From the NCBI RefSeq assembly GCF_001182745.1, contig NZ_LN868938.1:2728001-2792000 (forward strand): 64,000 bases of DNA, written 5' to 3'. This document shows positions 45,812 through 57,765 of this stretch, one piece after another. Below the pieces are notes generated by a model. The model made no database searches. It saw only the letters and a list, made by a program, of their open reading frames with translations, and was not told the origin of the DNA. Every line of letters starts with the position of its first letter. The first letter of the stretch is position 1. The DNA comes from Nocardia farcinica. Lineage in GTDB: Bacteria; Actinomycetota; Actinomycetes; Mycobacteriales; Mycobacteriaceae. The translations under genes and the position numbers were made by a program.

Positions 45812-46460
45812 CGGGTGCTACCTTCGCCGCTGCGTTCCACACATCGAGACGCCAGCCGGGCTGGTCGATGCCTGGACCGTGGCTGCTCAGCTGCACCCAG
45901 CTGGTGTTGGCGAGTCCGCCGAGGGCGGGCCAGTTCTGCGGCGGCAGTTCGAGCAGCGCGGCCGTCAAGGCGGCGATCAGCCCGCCGTGCGCCACCAGGA
46001 TGATAGTCCGGCCGGGCCAATCCTGCCGCTCGTTGTACAGCTCCCGGACCACGGGCAGCGCGCGGGCGCCGACCTCGAGCTTGCTCTCCCCGCCCGGCGG
46101 CCGGTAAGTGGCGTCCAGCCGCCACGCCACCCGGGCGCCGGGATAGTCGGCGTCCACCTCCAGGTGGGTCAGGCCCTGCCAGTCACCGAGATGGGTTTCG
46201 CGCAGCCGCGGATCGAGCGCCACCGGCACGTCGGTGTGCTCGGCCAGCGCGAGCGCGGTGTCGTGGGCGCGGCGCAGATCCGAGGACACGATCGCGATGG
46301 CGTTGCGGGAGACCAGTTCGCGGGCCGCCTCTTTGGCCTGCCGACGGCCGAGTTCGGTGAGGTCGGTGTCGATCTGGCCCTGCATCCGATCGGTGGCGTT
46401 CCATTCGGTCTGCCCGTGCCGCAGCAGGATCAGCGTGCGGACCCCGGCGTACTTGCTCAC
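45801..46460 (-). CDS. gpgP: Glucosyl-3-phosphoglycerate phosphatase GpgP
   Basis: 219 aa histidine phosphatase. The catalytic box is [20 protein letters not shown]; later residues are [20 protein letters not shown] and the second His in [20 protein letters not shown]. The Rv2419c orthologue dephosphorylates glucosyl-3-phosphoglycerate, the second step of methylglucose lipopolysaccharide synthesis. The neighbour OctT acts later in the same pathway. The GTG start overlaps the rsfS stop (GTGA). Confidence 0.9.
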   Translation of the reverse strand: MSKYAGVRTLILLRHGQTEWNATDRMQGQIDTDLTELGRRQAKEAARELVSRNAIAIVSSDLRRAHDTALALAEHTDVPVALDPRLRETHLGDWQGLTHLEVDADYPGARVAWRLDATYRPPGGESKLEVGARALPVVRELYNERQDWPGRTIILVAHGGLIAALTAALLELPPQNWPALGGLANTSWVQLSSHGPGIDQPGWRLDVWNAAAKVAPDVL

Positions 46461-46861
46461 GCGCGGTTGTCTCCCTCGCCGGCCGCCTCCGGCCGCGGCT
46501 CACCGACGCCCTCGACCGGGACCACCGGGCAGTCCTTCCAGAGCCGTTCCAGCGCATAGAAGTTGCGCTCGTCGTTGTGCTGGATGTGCACCACCACATC
46601 GACGTAGTCCAGCAGCGCCCAGCGCCCCTCGCGGGTGCCCTCCCGCCGCACCGGCTTGTGCCCGGCCCGGCGCAGCTTCTCCTCGACGTTGTCGACGATC
46701 GCGTTGACCTGGCGCTCGTTGGGCGCCGACGCGATGACGAAGCAGTCGGTGATCACCAGCTGCTCGGAGACGTCGAGCACCACCACGTCGGAGGCCAGCT
46801 TCTCGTCGGCGGCCCGCGCGGCCACCTCGGCCATCTCGATCGCCTCGGCCGACGCGCTCAC
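46457..46861 (-). CDS. rsfS: Ribosomal silencing factor RsfS
   Basis: 134 aa. MAEVAARAADEKLASDVVVL, ITDCFVIASAPNERQVNAIV and WALLDYVDVVVHIQHNDERN form the RsfS/Iojap domain, which binds ribosomal protein L14 and blocks subunit joining under starvation. GTG 46861 follows GGAGGTGCGCGG; eight upstream in-frame codons are not part of the family. It lies between nadD and gpgP in one operon. Confidence 0.95.
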   Translation of the reverse strand: MSASAEAIEMAEVAARAADEKLASDVVVLDVSEQLVITDCFVIASAPNERQVNAIVDNVEEKLRRAGHKPVRREGTREGRWALLDYVDVVVHIQHNDERNFYALERLWKDCPVVPVEGVGEPRPEAAGEGDNRA

Positions 46862-46906
46862 CCGCGCACCTCCGCGCTGCCCCACTGGACCTCGAGTCCG
46901 TTCACC

Positions 46907-47548
46907 TCAGCTACCTTCCGCTGCGTCCGGCACGTACAGCTGCCGCTTCGATATGTACTGCACCACGCCGTCCGGGACGAGGTACCAGACCGGCCGGTTC
47001 TCCGCGGCGCGGCGCCGGCACTCGCTCGACGAGATCGCCAGCGCCGGGATCTCGAGCATGGTCACCGCGTCGGGAGGAAGATCGCGCAGATGCTCCTCCA
47101 AATGATCGGTGTTGAGCTCGTACCCCGGTCGGCTCACCCCGACGAACTTGGCCAGTTCGAACAGTTCGGCCCAATCCTGCCACGACAGGATGTTGGCCAG
47201 TGCGTCCGCACCCGTGATGAAGTACAGCTGGGCGTCGGGGTACTGCGCTTTCATCTCCCGCAGGGTGTCCACGGTGTAGGTGACCTTGCCGCGATCGATG
47301 TCGGCGCGGCTCACCGTGAAACTGGGGTTGGAGGCGGTCGCGATCACCGTCATCAGGTACCGGTCCTCGGCGGGGCTGACCTTCTTGTGTGCCTTCTGCC
47401 ACGGTTGCCCGGTGGGGACGAAGATCACCTCGTCCAGATCGAAGCGGTTGGCGACCTCGCTGGCGGCGACCAGGTGGCCGTGGTGGATGGGATCGAACGT
47501 GCCGCCCATCACCCCCAGCTTGCGTCCGGTCGACCCTGTCTCGTGCAT
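46907..47548 (-). CDS. nadD: Nicotinate-nucleotide adenylyltransferase NadD
   Basis: 213 aa. The nucleotidyltransferase HxGH motif is in [40 protein letters not shown] and the C-terminal [20 protein letters not shown] (SxTxxR-like) follow. It makes deamido-NAD+ from nicotinate mononucleotide and ATP in NAD synthesis. ATG 47548 gives a normal N-terminus; longer in-frame readings overlap the upstream gene and are out of family. It heads nadD-rsfS-gpgP-octT-degV. Confidence 0.95.
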   Translation of the reverse strand: MHETGSTGRKLGVMGGTFDPIHHGHLVAASEVANRFDLDEVIFVPTGQPWQKAHKKVSPAEDRYLMTVIATASNPSFTVSRADIDRGKVTYTVDTLREMKAQYPDAQLYFITGADALANILSWQDWAELFELAKFVGVSRPGYELNTDHLEEHLRDLPPDAVTMLEIPALAISSSECRRRAAENRPVWYLVPDGVVQYISKRQLYVPDAAEGS

Positions 47549-47612
47549 GAGAGCCGAGCTTAACGGTCGCCGCACGCGGCGCGGAGTGCTGCCCGCCACA
47601 CCGGCCGGGCAC

Positions 47613-48536
47613 TCAGTCCTGCATGTCGGCGAGCTGACGGCGGGTGTGGTCGAGTTCGTTGGCGACCTCCGGGCTGGGTGCCAGCCCTTCCAGATCGGCG
47701 AGCAGGGCGCGCAGTGCGTCGATGCTCGGCTGCCGTTGCGCGCGGGTGCCTGCCGACCAGAACCGCAGCCACGCGGCCGAACGCAGGCAGCGGGCGCGCG
47801 GGCCGATCCGCCCGAGTTCGCCCCACAGGTCGGCCGCGCGGAGATAGGCCAGCGCGGCCGGACCGTCGGCGCCACAGGCGTCCAGCGCCGAGGCAGCCGA
47901 CCAGGTGAGTTCGGCGCGCAGACGCGCGTGGTCGGCCGCGTCGCGGACCAGGTGGGCGGCGGCCAGGTAGTGGCGGGCGGCGCGGGCATGCTCACCGAGC
48001 AGCCGCAGCGAGCGACCGTACTGGCCGCGCAACACCGCCATCTCGGCGGCCGGATACGGCGCGGGCGCGGCGATCGCGCGGGCGAACAGTTCGGCGGCGC
48101 GCCGGTGCCTGCCCGCGCGATGCCAGGCACGGGCGGCGACGAACACGAGGTGGGTGACGGTGTCCCCGGACAGGTCCGCCCAGTGCCCGGCCGCCGCCAG
48201 CGCGGCGGCGGCCAGATCGGCCTCGCGCCCCGGCAGGCCGGACAGCACGGTGACCAGCTGCGCGTGCAGGCGGGCCAGGTGCTCGGCGGGCAACGCCCCC
48301 GCGCCGGACTCGAGCGCGGCGCGCAGGTAGCGTTCGGCCTCCTCGGGCTCACCGAGCAGCCGCGCCGCGGCCAGCTCCCCGAGCCGGATCGCCTCCGCGC
48401 CGCGGCGCGACGGCTCGACCGGCTGCGCACCCGGATCCATCCGCCAGGACACCACCGGCGCGACACCCTCGGTGCCCGGCCTCGACCAGTCGTCCCCACC
48501 CGTCGATGTCACGCCGTCCGGCGTCGCACTCCCCAT
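47613..48536 (-). CDS. Helical-repeat (TPR-like) protein of unknown function
   Basis: 307 aa, Ala/Arg/Leu-rich. After a 40-residue flexible start, the sequence is a series of amphipathic helix pairs of TPR type: [80 protein letters not shown]. There is no signal peptide or membrane helix. It lies 64 bp upstream of nadD on the same strand. A scaffold or interaction role is likely, but the partner is unknown. Confidence 0.75.
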   Translation of the reverse strand: MGSATPDGVTSTGGDDWSRPGTEGVAPVVSWRMDPGAQPVEPSRRGAEAIRLGELAAARLLGEPEEAERYLRAALESGAGALPAEHLARLHAQLVTVLSGLPGREADLAAAALAAAGHWADLSGDTVTHLVFVAARAWHRAGRHRRAAELFARAIAAPAPYPAAEMAVLRGQYGRSLRLLGEHARAARHYLAAAHLVRDAADHARLRAELTWSAASALDACGADGPAALAYLRAADLWGELGRIGPRARCLRSAAWLRFWSAGTRAQRQPSIDALRALLADLEGLAPSPEVANELDHTRRQLADMQD

Positions 48537-48610
48537 GCCGGCGAATGCTGGTGAGCAGCGCCAATGAAACGCTTAACGAATCCTGAAGACAGGCGGAACC
48601 GGCGGACCGC

Positions 48611-48946
48611 TCAGGGACGCTTCGACTTCGGCAACTTGCGCACGATCTCCTCGTAGGAGTAATCGATGAGCTCGCGTAGTTCGTTATCCGAGATGCCGCC
48701 GTCGATGCGGACGGCGTTCCACCCGTACCGGCCGATGTAGGCCGAGGGCGTCACCTCGTCGGGATGGATGCGCACCAGTTCGTCGGCCTCGAGGCGGTCG
48801 CGGCCGCATTTCAGGCCGACCGATTCGGTGCCGAGGAAGGCGAAGATCTTGCCGCCGACCTTGGCGACCAGATCGCCCTCCCACGGTTCGTCGGCGACGG
48901 CGCCGGGTTTGGCCAGGCAGTACCGCACCAGTTCCGCGTGGTCCAT
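48611..48946 (-). CDS. MmcQ/YjbR-family DNA-binding protein
   Basis: 111 aa. The pattern YCLAKPGAVADEPWEGDLVA, KVGGKIFAFLGTESVGLKCG and YIGRYGWNAVRIDGGISDNE is that of MmcQ/YjbR proteins, which have a CyaY-like fold and are annotated as DNA-binding; their physiological role is poorly known. GAGGAGGG precedes the ATG. It lies 9 bp downstream of the VWA-domain gene on the same strand, so co-transcription is likely. Confidence 0.88.
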   Translation of the reverse strand: MDHAELVRYCLAKPGAVADEPWEGDLVAKVGGKIFAFLGTESVGLKCGRDRLEADELVRIHPDEVTPSAYIGRYGWNAVRIDGGISDNELRELIDYSYEEIVRKLPKSKRP

Positions 48947-48955
48947 GCGCCCTCC

Positions 48956-50371
48956 TCACACCGGCAGCAGCCGGGACACCACCTCGGTCAGTTGCCGCGC
49001 CGAGCGGCATTCGTGCATCTCGATGACGGTCCGGTACTTCTCCGCCGCGGAATCACCGGAGCCCCACTGGTTGGTGGGTTCGGGATTGAGCCAGTGCGCG
49101 TGCTTGGCGACCTCGACCAGTTCGCGCAGCGTGTCCAGCGCCGGGTCCCGGTAGTTGGTGCGGGCGTCGCCGAGGATCAGCAGCGAACTGCGGCTGGTGA
49201 CCGCGTCGGGGAATTCCGCGGCGAAGGTGCGCAGCGCGGTGCCGTAGTCGGAGTGGCCGTCGTAGCCGACCACGTCGGCCTCGGTGAAGATGCGGGTCAT
49301 CGCCTCGTCGAGCTGGGTGTGCGGGTCGAAGAAGCGGGTCACCTCGTCGGTGTTGTCGACGAAGGCGAAGATCCGCACCCGGGAGAACTGCTCGCGCAGC
49401 GCACTCACCAGCAGCAGGGTGAAGTTGCTGAACCCGGCCACCGAGCCCGAGACGTCGCACAGCAGCACGAGTTCCGGGCGGCCCGGTCGCGGTTTGCGGT
49501 TCACCAGGTCGATCGGCACACCGCCGGTGGACATGGACTTGCGCAACGTCTTTCGCAGATCGATCTCACCGCGGCGGTGCTTCCTGCGCCGCGCGGCCAA
49601 CCGCGAGGCCAGCACCCGGGCCAGGCGCTGGGTGCCGCGGCGCAGTTCGGCGAGCTCACGGTCGGAGGCGCGCAGGAAGTCCACATCCTCGGCCTGCCTG
49701 GCGACCCCGTAGTTCGCGACCCGTTCGCGGCCGATCCGCTCGGCCACCCGCCTGCGTGTCTCGGCTTCGACGGTGGCGCGGAAGCCGTCGATGCGCCCGC
49801 GCGCGGCCCGCCGGGCGATCTCGGTGTCGAACTCGCTGGTGTCCGGTCCGACGGCCAGCCCCGCCAGGATCTTGGCCAGCAGCGTCTGCGGCTGCACCTC
49901 CTTGAGCGCCTGATACGCCGAGAAGGACGGCCCCCGCGCCGACTGGTACTGCCCGAGCTGTTCGACCAGTTGGGCGGCGACCTGCTCGAGCTGGCGGTCG
50001 GAGTCCTCCCGCACCAGCAGATCGGCCAGCAACTGGCGCAGGGCCGGGATGTCGACCTCGCCGGAAGGCTTGCGCGGGAGCTCGAGGTCGGCCTCGTCCT
50101 CGGCCCGCTCCCCCACCGCGACCGGGAACCACAGGTCGAACAGGCCGTCGAAGGTGGCGCGATGGGTGGTGCGGCGCAGCAGCGCACAGGCCAGGCCCTC
50201 CCGCAGCACCTCGCGGTCGAGCAGATCGAGCACGGTCACCACCCGCCCGGCGTCCACCGTCTCCGAGGGACCGACCGGGATGCCGCGCGCCCGCAACGCC
50301 TCCACGAAGCCGACGAGGTGTCCCGGCAGGCCGTGCTCGGACCGCAACGACACCGGCGCCTCGGGGTTCAT
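48956..50371 (-). CDS. VWA-domain protein, CoxE-like partner of MoxR ATPase
   Basis: 471 aa. The N-terminal half is helical (HLVGFVEALRARGIPVGPSE; LACALLRRTTHRATFDGLFD). The C-terminal von Willebrand A domain has the MIDAS motif LLCDVSGSVAGFS (DxSxS) and the later DVVGYDGHSDYGTALRTF. CoxE-type proteins work with a MoxR AAA+ ATPase, encoded directly upstream, as a chaperone or metal-insertion machine. The client protein here is unknown; no carbon monoxide dehydrogenase is nearby. Confidence 0.9.
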   Translation of the reverse strand: MNPEAPVSLRSEHGLPGHLVGFVEALRARGIPVGPSETVDAGRVVTVLDLLDREVLREGLACALLRRTTHRATFDGLFDLWFPVAVGERAEDEADLELPRKPSGEVDIPALRQLLADLLVREDSDRQLEQVAAQLVEQLGQYQSARGPSFSAYQALKEVQPQTLLAKILAGLAVGPDTSEFDTEIARRAARGRIDGFRATVEAETRRRVAERIGRERVANYGVARQAEDVDFLRASDRELAELRRGTQRLARVLASRLAARRRKHRRGEIDLRKTLRKSMSTGGVPIDLVNRKPRPGRPELVLLCDVSGSVAGFSNFTLLLVSALREQFSRVRIFAFVDNTDEVTRFFDPHTQLDEAMTRIFTEADVVGYDGHSDYGTALRTFAAEFPDAVTSRSSLLILGDARTNYRDPALDTLRELVEVAKHAHWLNPEPTNQWGSGDSAAEKYRTVIEMHECRSARQLTEVVSRLLPV

Positions 50372-50372
50372 C

Positions 50373-51248
50373 TCAGGCCAGTTTCAGCTCGGACAGCGCG
50401 CGCTCGTGATCGCTGCGGTGTTTGAGCACCACGCCCAGCGTCGCGCGCACGGTCGTGTCGTCGAGATCCTTCATGCCCAGTGCGAGCAGCGTGCGGCCCC
50501 AGTCGATCGATTCCGCGACCGAGGGCAGCTTCTTGAGCTGCATGCCGCGCAGCACGTGGACGATGCGCACCAGCTGCGCCGCCACCGCCGCGGACAGCTC
50601 CGGCACCCGGCTGGCCAGGATACGGCGCTCCAGGTCCTCGTCGGGGAAGTCCAGGTGCAGGTAGAGGCAACGGCGCTTGAGGGCCTCCGACAGCTCCCTG
50701 GTCGCGTTGGAGGTCAGCACCACGAACGGCTTGCGGCTCGCGGTGATCGTGCCCAGCTCCGGGACGGTGACCGCGAAGTCGCTGAGCACCTCCAACAGCA
50801 ACCCTTCGATCTCGACGTCGGCCTTGTCGGTCTCGTCGATCAGCAGCACGGTCGGATCGGTGCGGCGGATGGCGGTGAGCAGCGGCCGCGAGAGCAGGAA
50901 CTCCTCGGTGAAGACGTCGGCTTTCGTTTCGGCCCAGTCGTTCTCGCTGGCGGCCTGGATGCGCAGGATCTGCTTGGCGTGGTTCCACTCGTAGAGGGCA
51001 CGGGCCTCGTCGACACCCTCGTAGCACTGCAGGCGCACCAGTTCCGCGCCCGCGGTCTGCGCGACGGCGCGGGCCAGTTCGGTCTTGCCCACACCGGCCG
51101 GGCCCTCGATCAACAGCGGCTTGCCGAGCCGGTCGGCCAGGAACACCGAGGTGGCGGTGGACTTGTCGGCCAGGTAGCCGGTGGTGGCGAGCCGCTCGAT
51201 CACGTCGTCGACCGAGCTGAAGATCGGCTCCTGGGTTGGGTCGGCCAC
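50373..51248 (-). CDS. MoxR-family AAA+ ATPase
   Basis: 291 aa. Walker A IEGPAGVGKTELARAVA, Walker B TVLLIDETDKAD, sensor 1 PFVVLTSNATRELSEALKRR (Asn) and the MoxR lid region are present. GTG 51248 follows GGAGGAAGG. It ends 1 bp before the start of the VWA gene. MoxR/VWA pairs assemble or activate enzyme complexes; the target is not visible here. Confidence 0.93.
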   Translation of the reverse strand: MADPTQEPIFSSVDDVIERLATTGYLADKSTATSVFLADRLGKPLLIEGPAGVGKTELARAVAQTAGAELVRLQCYEGVDEARALYEWNHAKQILRIQAASENDWAETKADVFTEEFLLSRPLLTAIRRTDPTVLLIDETDKADVEIEGLLLEVLSDFAVTVPELGTITASRKPFVVLTSNATRELSEALKRRCLYLHLDFPDEDLERRILASRVPELSAAVAAQLVRIVHVLRGMQLKKLPSVAESIDWGRTLLALGMKDLDDTTVRATLGVVLKHRSDHERALSELKLA

Positions 51249-51311
51249 GGGTTGTTTCCTTCCTCCCGGGCGCACGGACTCCCCCGCGCGCTCGGCGAAC
51301 TGCTGACGGCG

Positions 51312-52577
51312 TCACACGGGCCGGATCTGGCCCTCGCCCCACACGATCCACTTGGTCGAGGTCAGTTCCGGCAGCGCCATCGGGCCGCGGGCGTGCAGCT
51401 TCTGGGTGGAGATGCCGATCTCGGCGCCGAAACCGAACTGCTCGCCGTCGGTGAAGGCGGTGGAGGCGTTCACCATGACCGCGGCGGCGTCGACCCGGCC
51501 GGTGAACTCCCGGGCGGCGGCCAGATCACCGGTGACGATGGCCTCGGTGTGGCCGGTGCCCCAGGTGTTGATGTGCTCGACCGCGGCGTCCAGGTTGTCG
51601 ACCACCTTCAGCGCGATGTCGAGGGTGAGGTACTCCTCGCCCCAGTCGGTGTCGGTGGCGGGCACCAGGCCCGGCAGGTCGCCGTGGATGGTGACGCCGT
51701 GCTCGCGCAGGGCGGCGGTGAGGCGGGGCACGGCGGTGTCGGCGACGGCCCGGTCGATGAGCACCGTCTCGGCCGCGTTGCACACACTCGGCCTGCGGGT
51801 CTTGGCGTTGATCAGGATCTGCTCGGCCATGTCCAGATCGGCCGCGGCGTGCACGTAGACGTGGCAGTTGCCGGTGCCGGTCTCGATGGTCGGCACGATC
51901 GCGTCGCGCACCACGGCGTTGATCAGGCCGGCGCCGCCGCGCGGGATCACCACGTCGACCAGGCCGCGCGCCTGGATCAGGTGGGTGACGCTGGAGCGGT
52001 CGTGGCTGGGCAGCAGTTGCACCGCGTCGGCGGGGATCTGCTGGGCGCGCAGCGCCTCGCGCAGGATCTCCACCAGGGCCGCGTTGGACTTCGCCGCCGA
52101 GGATGAGCCGCGCAGCAACGCCGCGTTCCCGGACTTCAACGCCAGGCCGAAGGCATCGACCGTGACGTTGGGCCGGGCCTCGTAGACCATGCCGACCACG
52201 CCGAGCGGCACCCGCACCTGGCGGATCTCGAGCCCGTTGGGCAGGGTCGAACCGCGCACCACGCCACCGACCGGATCCGGCAGCCCGGCCACCTGACGCA
52301 GCCCCGAGGCGATGCCGTCGATGCGGGCCTTGGTCAGCCGCAGGCGGTCGAGCAGCGACGCCTCGGTACCCGCGGCCTCGGCGGCGGCGATGTCCTCGGC
52401 GTTGGCGGCCAGCACCGTGTCGGCGGCGGCGAGCAGGGTGTCGGCGGCGGCGTGCAGCGCGTCGTTCTTCTGCGCGGTGGTCAGCTGCGCGAGCGCGCGG
52501 GAGGCCACCCTGGCCCGTCGCGCGGCCTCGTGCACCGCCTCGCGCACATCGAATTCAGCCGTTGTCTCCACCGTCAT
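51312..52577 (-). CDS. proA: Glutamate-5-semialdehyde dehydrogenase (gamma-glutamyl phosphate reductase) ProA
   Basis: 421 aa. The catalytic Cys lies in [19 protein letters not shown], with nucleotide-binding stretches [20 protein letters not shown] and [17 protein letters not shown]. It reduces gamma-glutamyl phosphate with NADPH in proline synthesis. proB is not in the window. An ATG start is used. It is divergent from ribokinase with a short gap of about 55 bp, which must hold both promoters. Confidence 0.97.
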   Translation of the reverse strand: MTVETTAEFDVREAVHEAARRARVASRALAQLTTAQKNDALHAAADTLLAAADTVLAANAEDIAAAEAAGTEASLLDRLRLTKARIDGIASGLRQVAGLPDPVGGVVRGSTLPNGLEIRQVRVPLGVVGMVYEARPNVTVDAFGLALKSGNAALLRGSSSAAKSNAALVEILREALRAQQIPADAVQLLPSHDRSSVTHLIQARGLVDVVIPRGGAGLINAVVRDAIVPTIETGTGNCHVYVHAAADLDMAEQILINAKTRRPSVCNAAETVLIDRAVADTAVPRLTAALREHGVTIHGDLPGLVPATDTDWGEEYLTLDIALKVVDNLDAAVEHINTWGTGHTEAIVTGDLAAAREFTGRVDAAAVMVNASTAFTDGEQFGFGAEIGISTQKLHARGPMALPELTSTKWIVWGEGQIRPV

Positions 52578-52632
52578 GGGTTACAGCCTACGCACCGCGT
52601 GCGCGCGGGTTCTTCCGCGCTACGGTCTGACG

Positions 52633-53496
52633 GTGACCACGCCCGTGATCGCCGTGCTCGGCAGCATCAACATGGATCTGGTGACCACCACCGCCAGCAG
52701 GCCTGCGCCGGGGGAAACCGTGCTGGGCAGCGGGTTCGACACCGTCCCGGGCGGAAAGGGGGCGAACCAGGCCGTCGCGGCGCGCCGGTCCGGCGGCCGG
52801 GTGGAGTTCCTGGGCGCGGTGGGCACCGACGTGTTCGCCCCGCAGTTGCGCGGCGCGCTCGAGTCGGCCGGCGTCGGCACCGCGGGCCTGCGCACGGTGC
52901 CCGGGCCCAGCGGGGTGGCGTCGATCGTCGTGGACGAGTCCGGGGAGAACAGCATCATCGTCGTGGGCGGCGCCAATGCCGCGATGACGGCGTTGCGCGA
53001 GACCGACCGGGCGATGATCGCGGCGGCGGACGTGCTGGTGTGTCAACTGGAGATCCCGGTGCCGACGGTGGCCGCCGGGCTGCGGCACGCGCGGGCGAAC
53101 GGGACCACCGTCCTGCTGAATCCGTCACCCGCACAGGATCTTCCGCCACAGCTGTGGGCAGACGTCGATGTCGCGGTGGTCAACCGGGGTGAGGAGCGGC
53201 AGCTTGGCGCGGTACTGGATCGGGTGCCGCACGTGGTGGTCACCCTCGGCGGTGCGGGCGCCCGGTATCGCGGCCCGGACGGGGCGGAACTGGCCGTGCC
53301 CGGCGTGCCGGTCGAGGTCGTCGACACCACCGGCGCCGGTGACGCGTTCACCGGCGCGCTGGCGGTGGCCTGGCGGCACGGGCCCGCCGCGGCGCTGCGC
53401 TGGGCGTGTGCGGCCGGAGCGCTGGCGACCACGCGCCTCGGCGCGAGCGCGTCGATCCCCGAGCGGACCGCGATCGAAGACCTGCTGGCCCGCTGA
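52633..53496 (+). CDS. rbsK: Ribokinase (PfkB family)
   Basis: 287 aa from a GTG. GSINMDLVTTTASRPAPGET and FDTVPGGKGANQAVAARRSG at the N-terminus and VVDTTGAGDAFTGALAVAWR (catalytic Asp, anion hole) near the C-terminus define a sugar kinase. The GGKGANQA pattern is typical of ribokinases. It phosphorylates D-ribose at O5 or a related nucleoside sugar; no ribose transporter is adjacent. Confidence 0.9.
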   Translation: MTTPVIAVLGSINMDLVTTTASRPAPGETVLGSGFDTVPGGKGANQAVAARRSGGRVEFLGAVGTDVFAPQLRGALESAGVGTAGLRTVPGPSGVASIVVDESGENSIIVVGGANAAMTALRETDRAMIAAADVLVCQLEIPVPTVAAGLRHARANGTTVLLNPSPAQDLPPQLWADVDVAVVNRGEERQLGAVLDRVPHVVVTLGGAGARYRGPDGAELAVPGVPVEVVDTTGAGDAFTGALAVAWRHGPAAALRWACAAGALATTRLGASASIPERTAIEDLLAR

Positions 53497-53668
53497 GCCG
53501 CAGCGCTCGACCCACACCACCCGACCGGGATGAGGCCGCGCTCACGACGCGGCAGGCGGCGCCGCCCGCCGTCGCGCGACCGGAAAATCGGGTGCTCCCG
53601 GGACGTTCGCTGCCTACCGTGGACAGCACCGGCACCTGCTCGCCGGTGGAATCGGAAGGAATCGCGAC

Positions 53669-54886
53669 ATGTTTCCCGTCGAGTTGTCCGGTGCCCGGGC
53701 ACGGACGTTGATGTGGGCCCACGAGGACGAGATCGAGGCGGCCGCGCTGCAGCAACTGCGCAACATCGCCCGGCTCGACTGGGTGCACGGCGTCCGTGTC
53801 ATGCCGGACGTGCATCTCGGCAAGGGCGCGACCGTCGGCTCGGTGATCGCCATGCGCGACGCGGTGGCACCGGCGGCGGTCGGCGTCGACATCGGCTGCG
53901 GCATGGAGAGCGTGCGCACCGACCTCACCGCCGCGGACCTGCCCGACGACCTGCGCTCGCTGCGGTCGCGGATCGAGGCGGCCGTGCCGGTCGGCTTCGC
54001 CGCGCACAAGGACGCGGTCCAGGTGCGCAAGCTCGCCGCGCGCCCGTCCGGGGTGACCACGGCGACCCTGCGCACCGGCTGGGAGCGGTTCTGGGCGGAG
54101 TTCGGCGCGCTCGACGAGCGGGTGGCCGGGCGAGAAGCCAAGGCCCACAAGCAGATGGGGACCCTGGGCGGCGGCAACCACTTCATCGAGGTCTGCCTGG
54201 ACCAGGACGACCAGGTGTGGATCCTGCTGCACTCGGGCAGCCGCAACATCGGCAAGGAACTGGCCGAGCGGCACATGGAGGTGGCGCGGCGGCTGCCGCA
54301 CAACCAGCACCTGGTCGACCGCGATCTGGCGGTGTTCCTGGCGGGCACCCCGGAGATGGCGGCCTACCGGCACGACCTGACCTGGGCCCAGGAGTACGCC
54401 GCCCGCAACCGGGCGGTGATGCTGGCGCTGGTGTGCCAGGCGGTACGGGAGGAGTTCCCGGCCAGGGAGGTCCGCTTCGACGAGCCGATCTCGTGCCATC
54501 ACAACTACGTGGCCGAGGAGATCGTCGACGGGATGCCGATGCTGGTCACCCGCAAGGGCGCGGTTCGCGCGGGCGCGGGCGATCTGGCGCTGATCCCCGG
54601 CTCGATGGGCACGCGCTCCTACGTGGTGCGCGGTAAGGGCAATCCGGCCTCCTTCCAGTCGGCCTCGCACGGTGCGGGGCGGCGGATGAGCCGCAACGCC
54701 GCCAAGCGCCAGTTCAGTGTCGCCGATCTGGTGGCCCAGACCGAGGGCGTGGAATCCCGCAAGGACGCCGGTGTCCTCGACGAGATCCCGGCCGCGTACA
54801 AGAACATCGACGAGGTGATCGAGGCGCAGCGCGATCTGGTCGATGTGGTGGCGACCCTGCGTCAGGTGCTCTGCGTCAAAGGCTGA
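53669..54886 (+). CDS. rtcB: RNA-splicing ligase RtcB
   Basis: 405 aa. The metal-binding residues are in VGVDIGCGMESVRT (Asp, Cys), GGGNHFIEVC, HSGSRNIGKE and CHHNYV. The guanylylated His lies in SASHGAGRRMSR. RtcB joins RNA 2',3'-cyclic phosphate and 5'-OH ends using GTP and Mn2+. Neither archease nor an RtcR-type regulator is adjacent. GGAAGG precedes the ATG. A hairpin follows the stop. Confidence 0.95.
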   Translation: MFPVELSGARARTLMWAHEDEIEAAALQQLRNIARLDWVHGVRVMPDVHLGKGATVGSVIAMRDAVAPAAVGVDIGCGMESVRTDLTAADLPDDLRSLRSRIEAAVPVGFAAHKDAVQVRKLAARPSGVTTATLRTGWERFWAEFGALDERVAGREAKAHKQMGTLGGGNHFIEVCLDQDDQVWILLHSGSRNIGKELAERHMEVARRLPHNQHLVDRDLAVFLAGTPEMAAYRHDLTWAQEYAARNRAVMLALVCQAVREEFPAREVRFDEPISCHHNYVAEEIVDGMPMLVTRKGAVRAGAGDLALIPGSMGTRSYVVRGKGNPASFQSASHGAGRRMSRNAAKRQFSVADLVAQTEGVESRKDAGVLDEIPAAYKNIDEVIEAQRDLVDVVATLRQVLCVKG

Positions 54887-54894
54887 CCCCGGTG

Positions 54895-54920
54895 GGGCCG
54901 CGGTGTCGAAGCCGCGGCCC
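54895..54920 (+). terminator. GC-rich hairpin after rtcB
   Basis: GGGCCGCGG (54895-54903) pairs with CCGCGGCCC (54912-54920) with an 8-nt loop, about 9 bp after the rtcB stop. There is no T tract, so it may only stabilise the 3' end. The recQ-like gene on the same strand starts 75 bp later. Confidence 0.5.
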
Positions 54921-54994
54921 GGCCGGATGTGAACGACGGGGTGTTCACTACCTGCCCGGCCGAGGCATCGTCGCTGTCGGCGGGGTGCGGCACG

Positions 54995-57118
<2,124 letters not shown>

Positions 57119-57125
57119 GGCCGCG

Positions 57126-57434
57126 CTACAGGCTGAGGGTGGCGCGCAGGCTGGCGTCCAGCGATTCGGTCTCGGCCGGGGTGAGCCTGCCCACCGGCGC
57201 GCTCAGCCACGGGCGGTAGGCGCGATGCAGGCGCATGGCGTCGACCCAGCCGTGATCGGTGTAGACGCCGAGGACGTGCCCGGGATCCTCGGCCACCACC
57301 GGCACCACGTGGACCCAGCGGTACGGGGAGGCGATGACAGCGGGGTCGGAGACCAGCACAACCGTGCTACGCCTCGGGAAGGGCGTGCCGTCACGCAGTG
57401 TCGGTGTGTAGCTCCAGATCTCGCCGCGCCTCAT
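57126..57434 (-). CDS. MazF/PemK-like toxin
   Basis: 102 aa. MRRGEIWSYTPTLRDGTPFP, then VVLVSDPAVIASPYRWVHVV has the MazF/PemK beta-barrel beginning (RGEIW..., conserved in the family), followed by VDAMRLHRAYRPWLSAPVGR. MazF-like toxins are sequence-specific endoribonucleases. The start overlaps the stop of a ribbon-helix-helix antitoxin gene (ATGA), the usual order in such pairs. Activity and target are inferred from family. Confidence 0.75.
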   Translation of the reverse strand: MRRGEIWSYTPTLRDGTPFPRRSTVVLVSDPAVIASPYRWVHVVPVVAEDPGHVLGVYTDHGWVDAMRLHRAYRPWLSAPVGRLTPAETESLDASLRATLSL

Positions 57435-57682
57435 GCGTCTCCGCGGGAGCGGCGCCTGGCATCGGCGGCAGCCGAGTCGAGCAGGTCGAGTTCGTCGTGG
57501 GCGGCGGCACGTTCGGCGTCCTCGTCGACCGGCAGGTCGGTGAGGCTCTCGCGCACGACGGCGGTGCGGACGGCGGCCGCCACGAACGCGTCGAGACTTC
57601 GATGGTGGCGCGCGGCGGCTTCCCGTGCCCAGGCGGCGATTCGCGGATCCAGGGTCACCGTGACGCGCGCCGCCTCGCTCAT
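57431..57682 (-). CDS. Ribbon-helix-helix antitoxin
   Basis: 83 aa from MSEAARVTVTLDPRIAAWAR. The VTVTLDPRI strand, then two helices (AWAREAAARHHRSLDAFVAA) form a ribbon-helix-helix DNA-binding domain; the acidic C-terminal part (LPVDEDAERAAAHDELDLLD) would wrap the toxin. An alternative ATG lies four codons upstream (57694). It overlaps the downstream MazF-like gene and should autoregulate the pair. Confidence 0.78.
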   Translation of the reverse strand: MSEAARVTVTLDPRIAAWAREAAARHHRSLDAFVAAAVRTAVVRESLTDLPVDEDAERAAAHDELDLLDSAAADARRRSRGDA

Positions 57683-57765
57683 GACGCTATGCATACCAGA
57701 GCGGTGGCGTCCGATGGAACCGCGCGCGGCGCGTCGATGCCGCGCCGCCACCGGGCCGGACGGCT

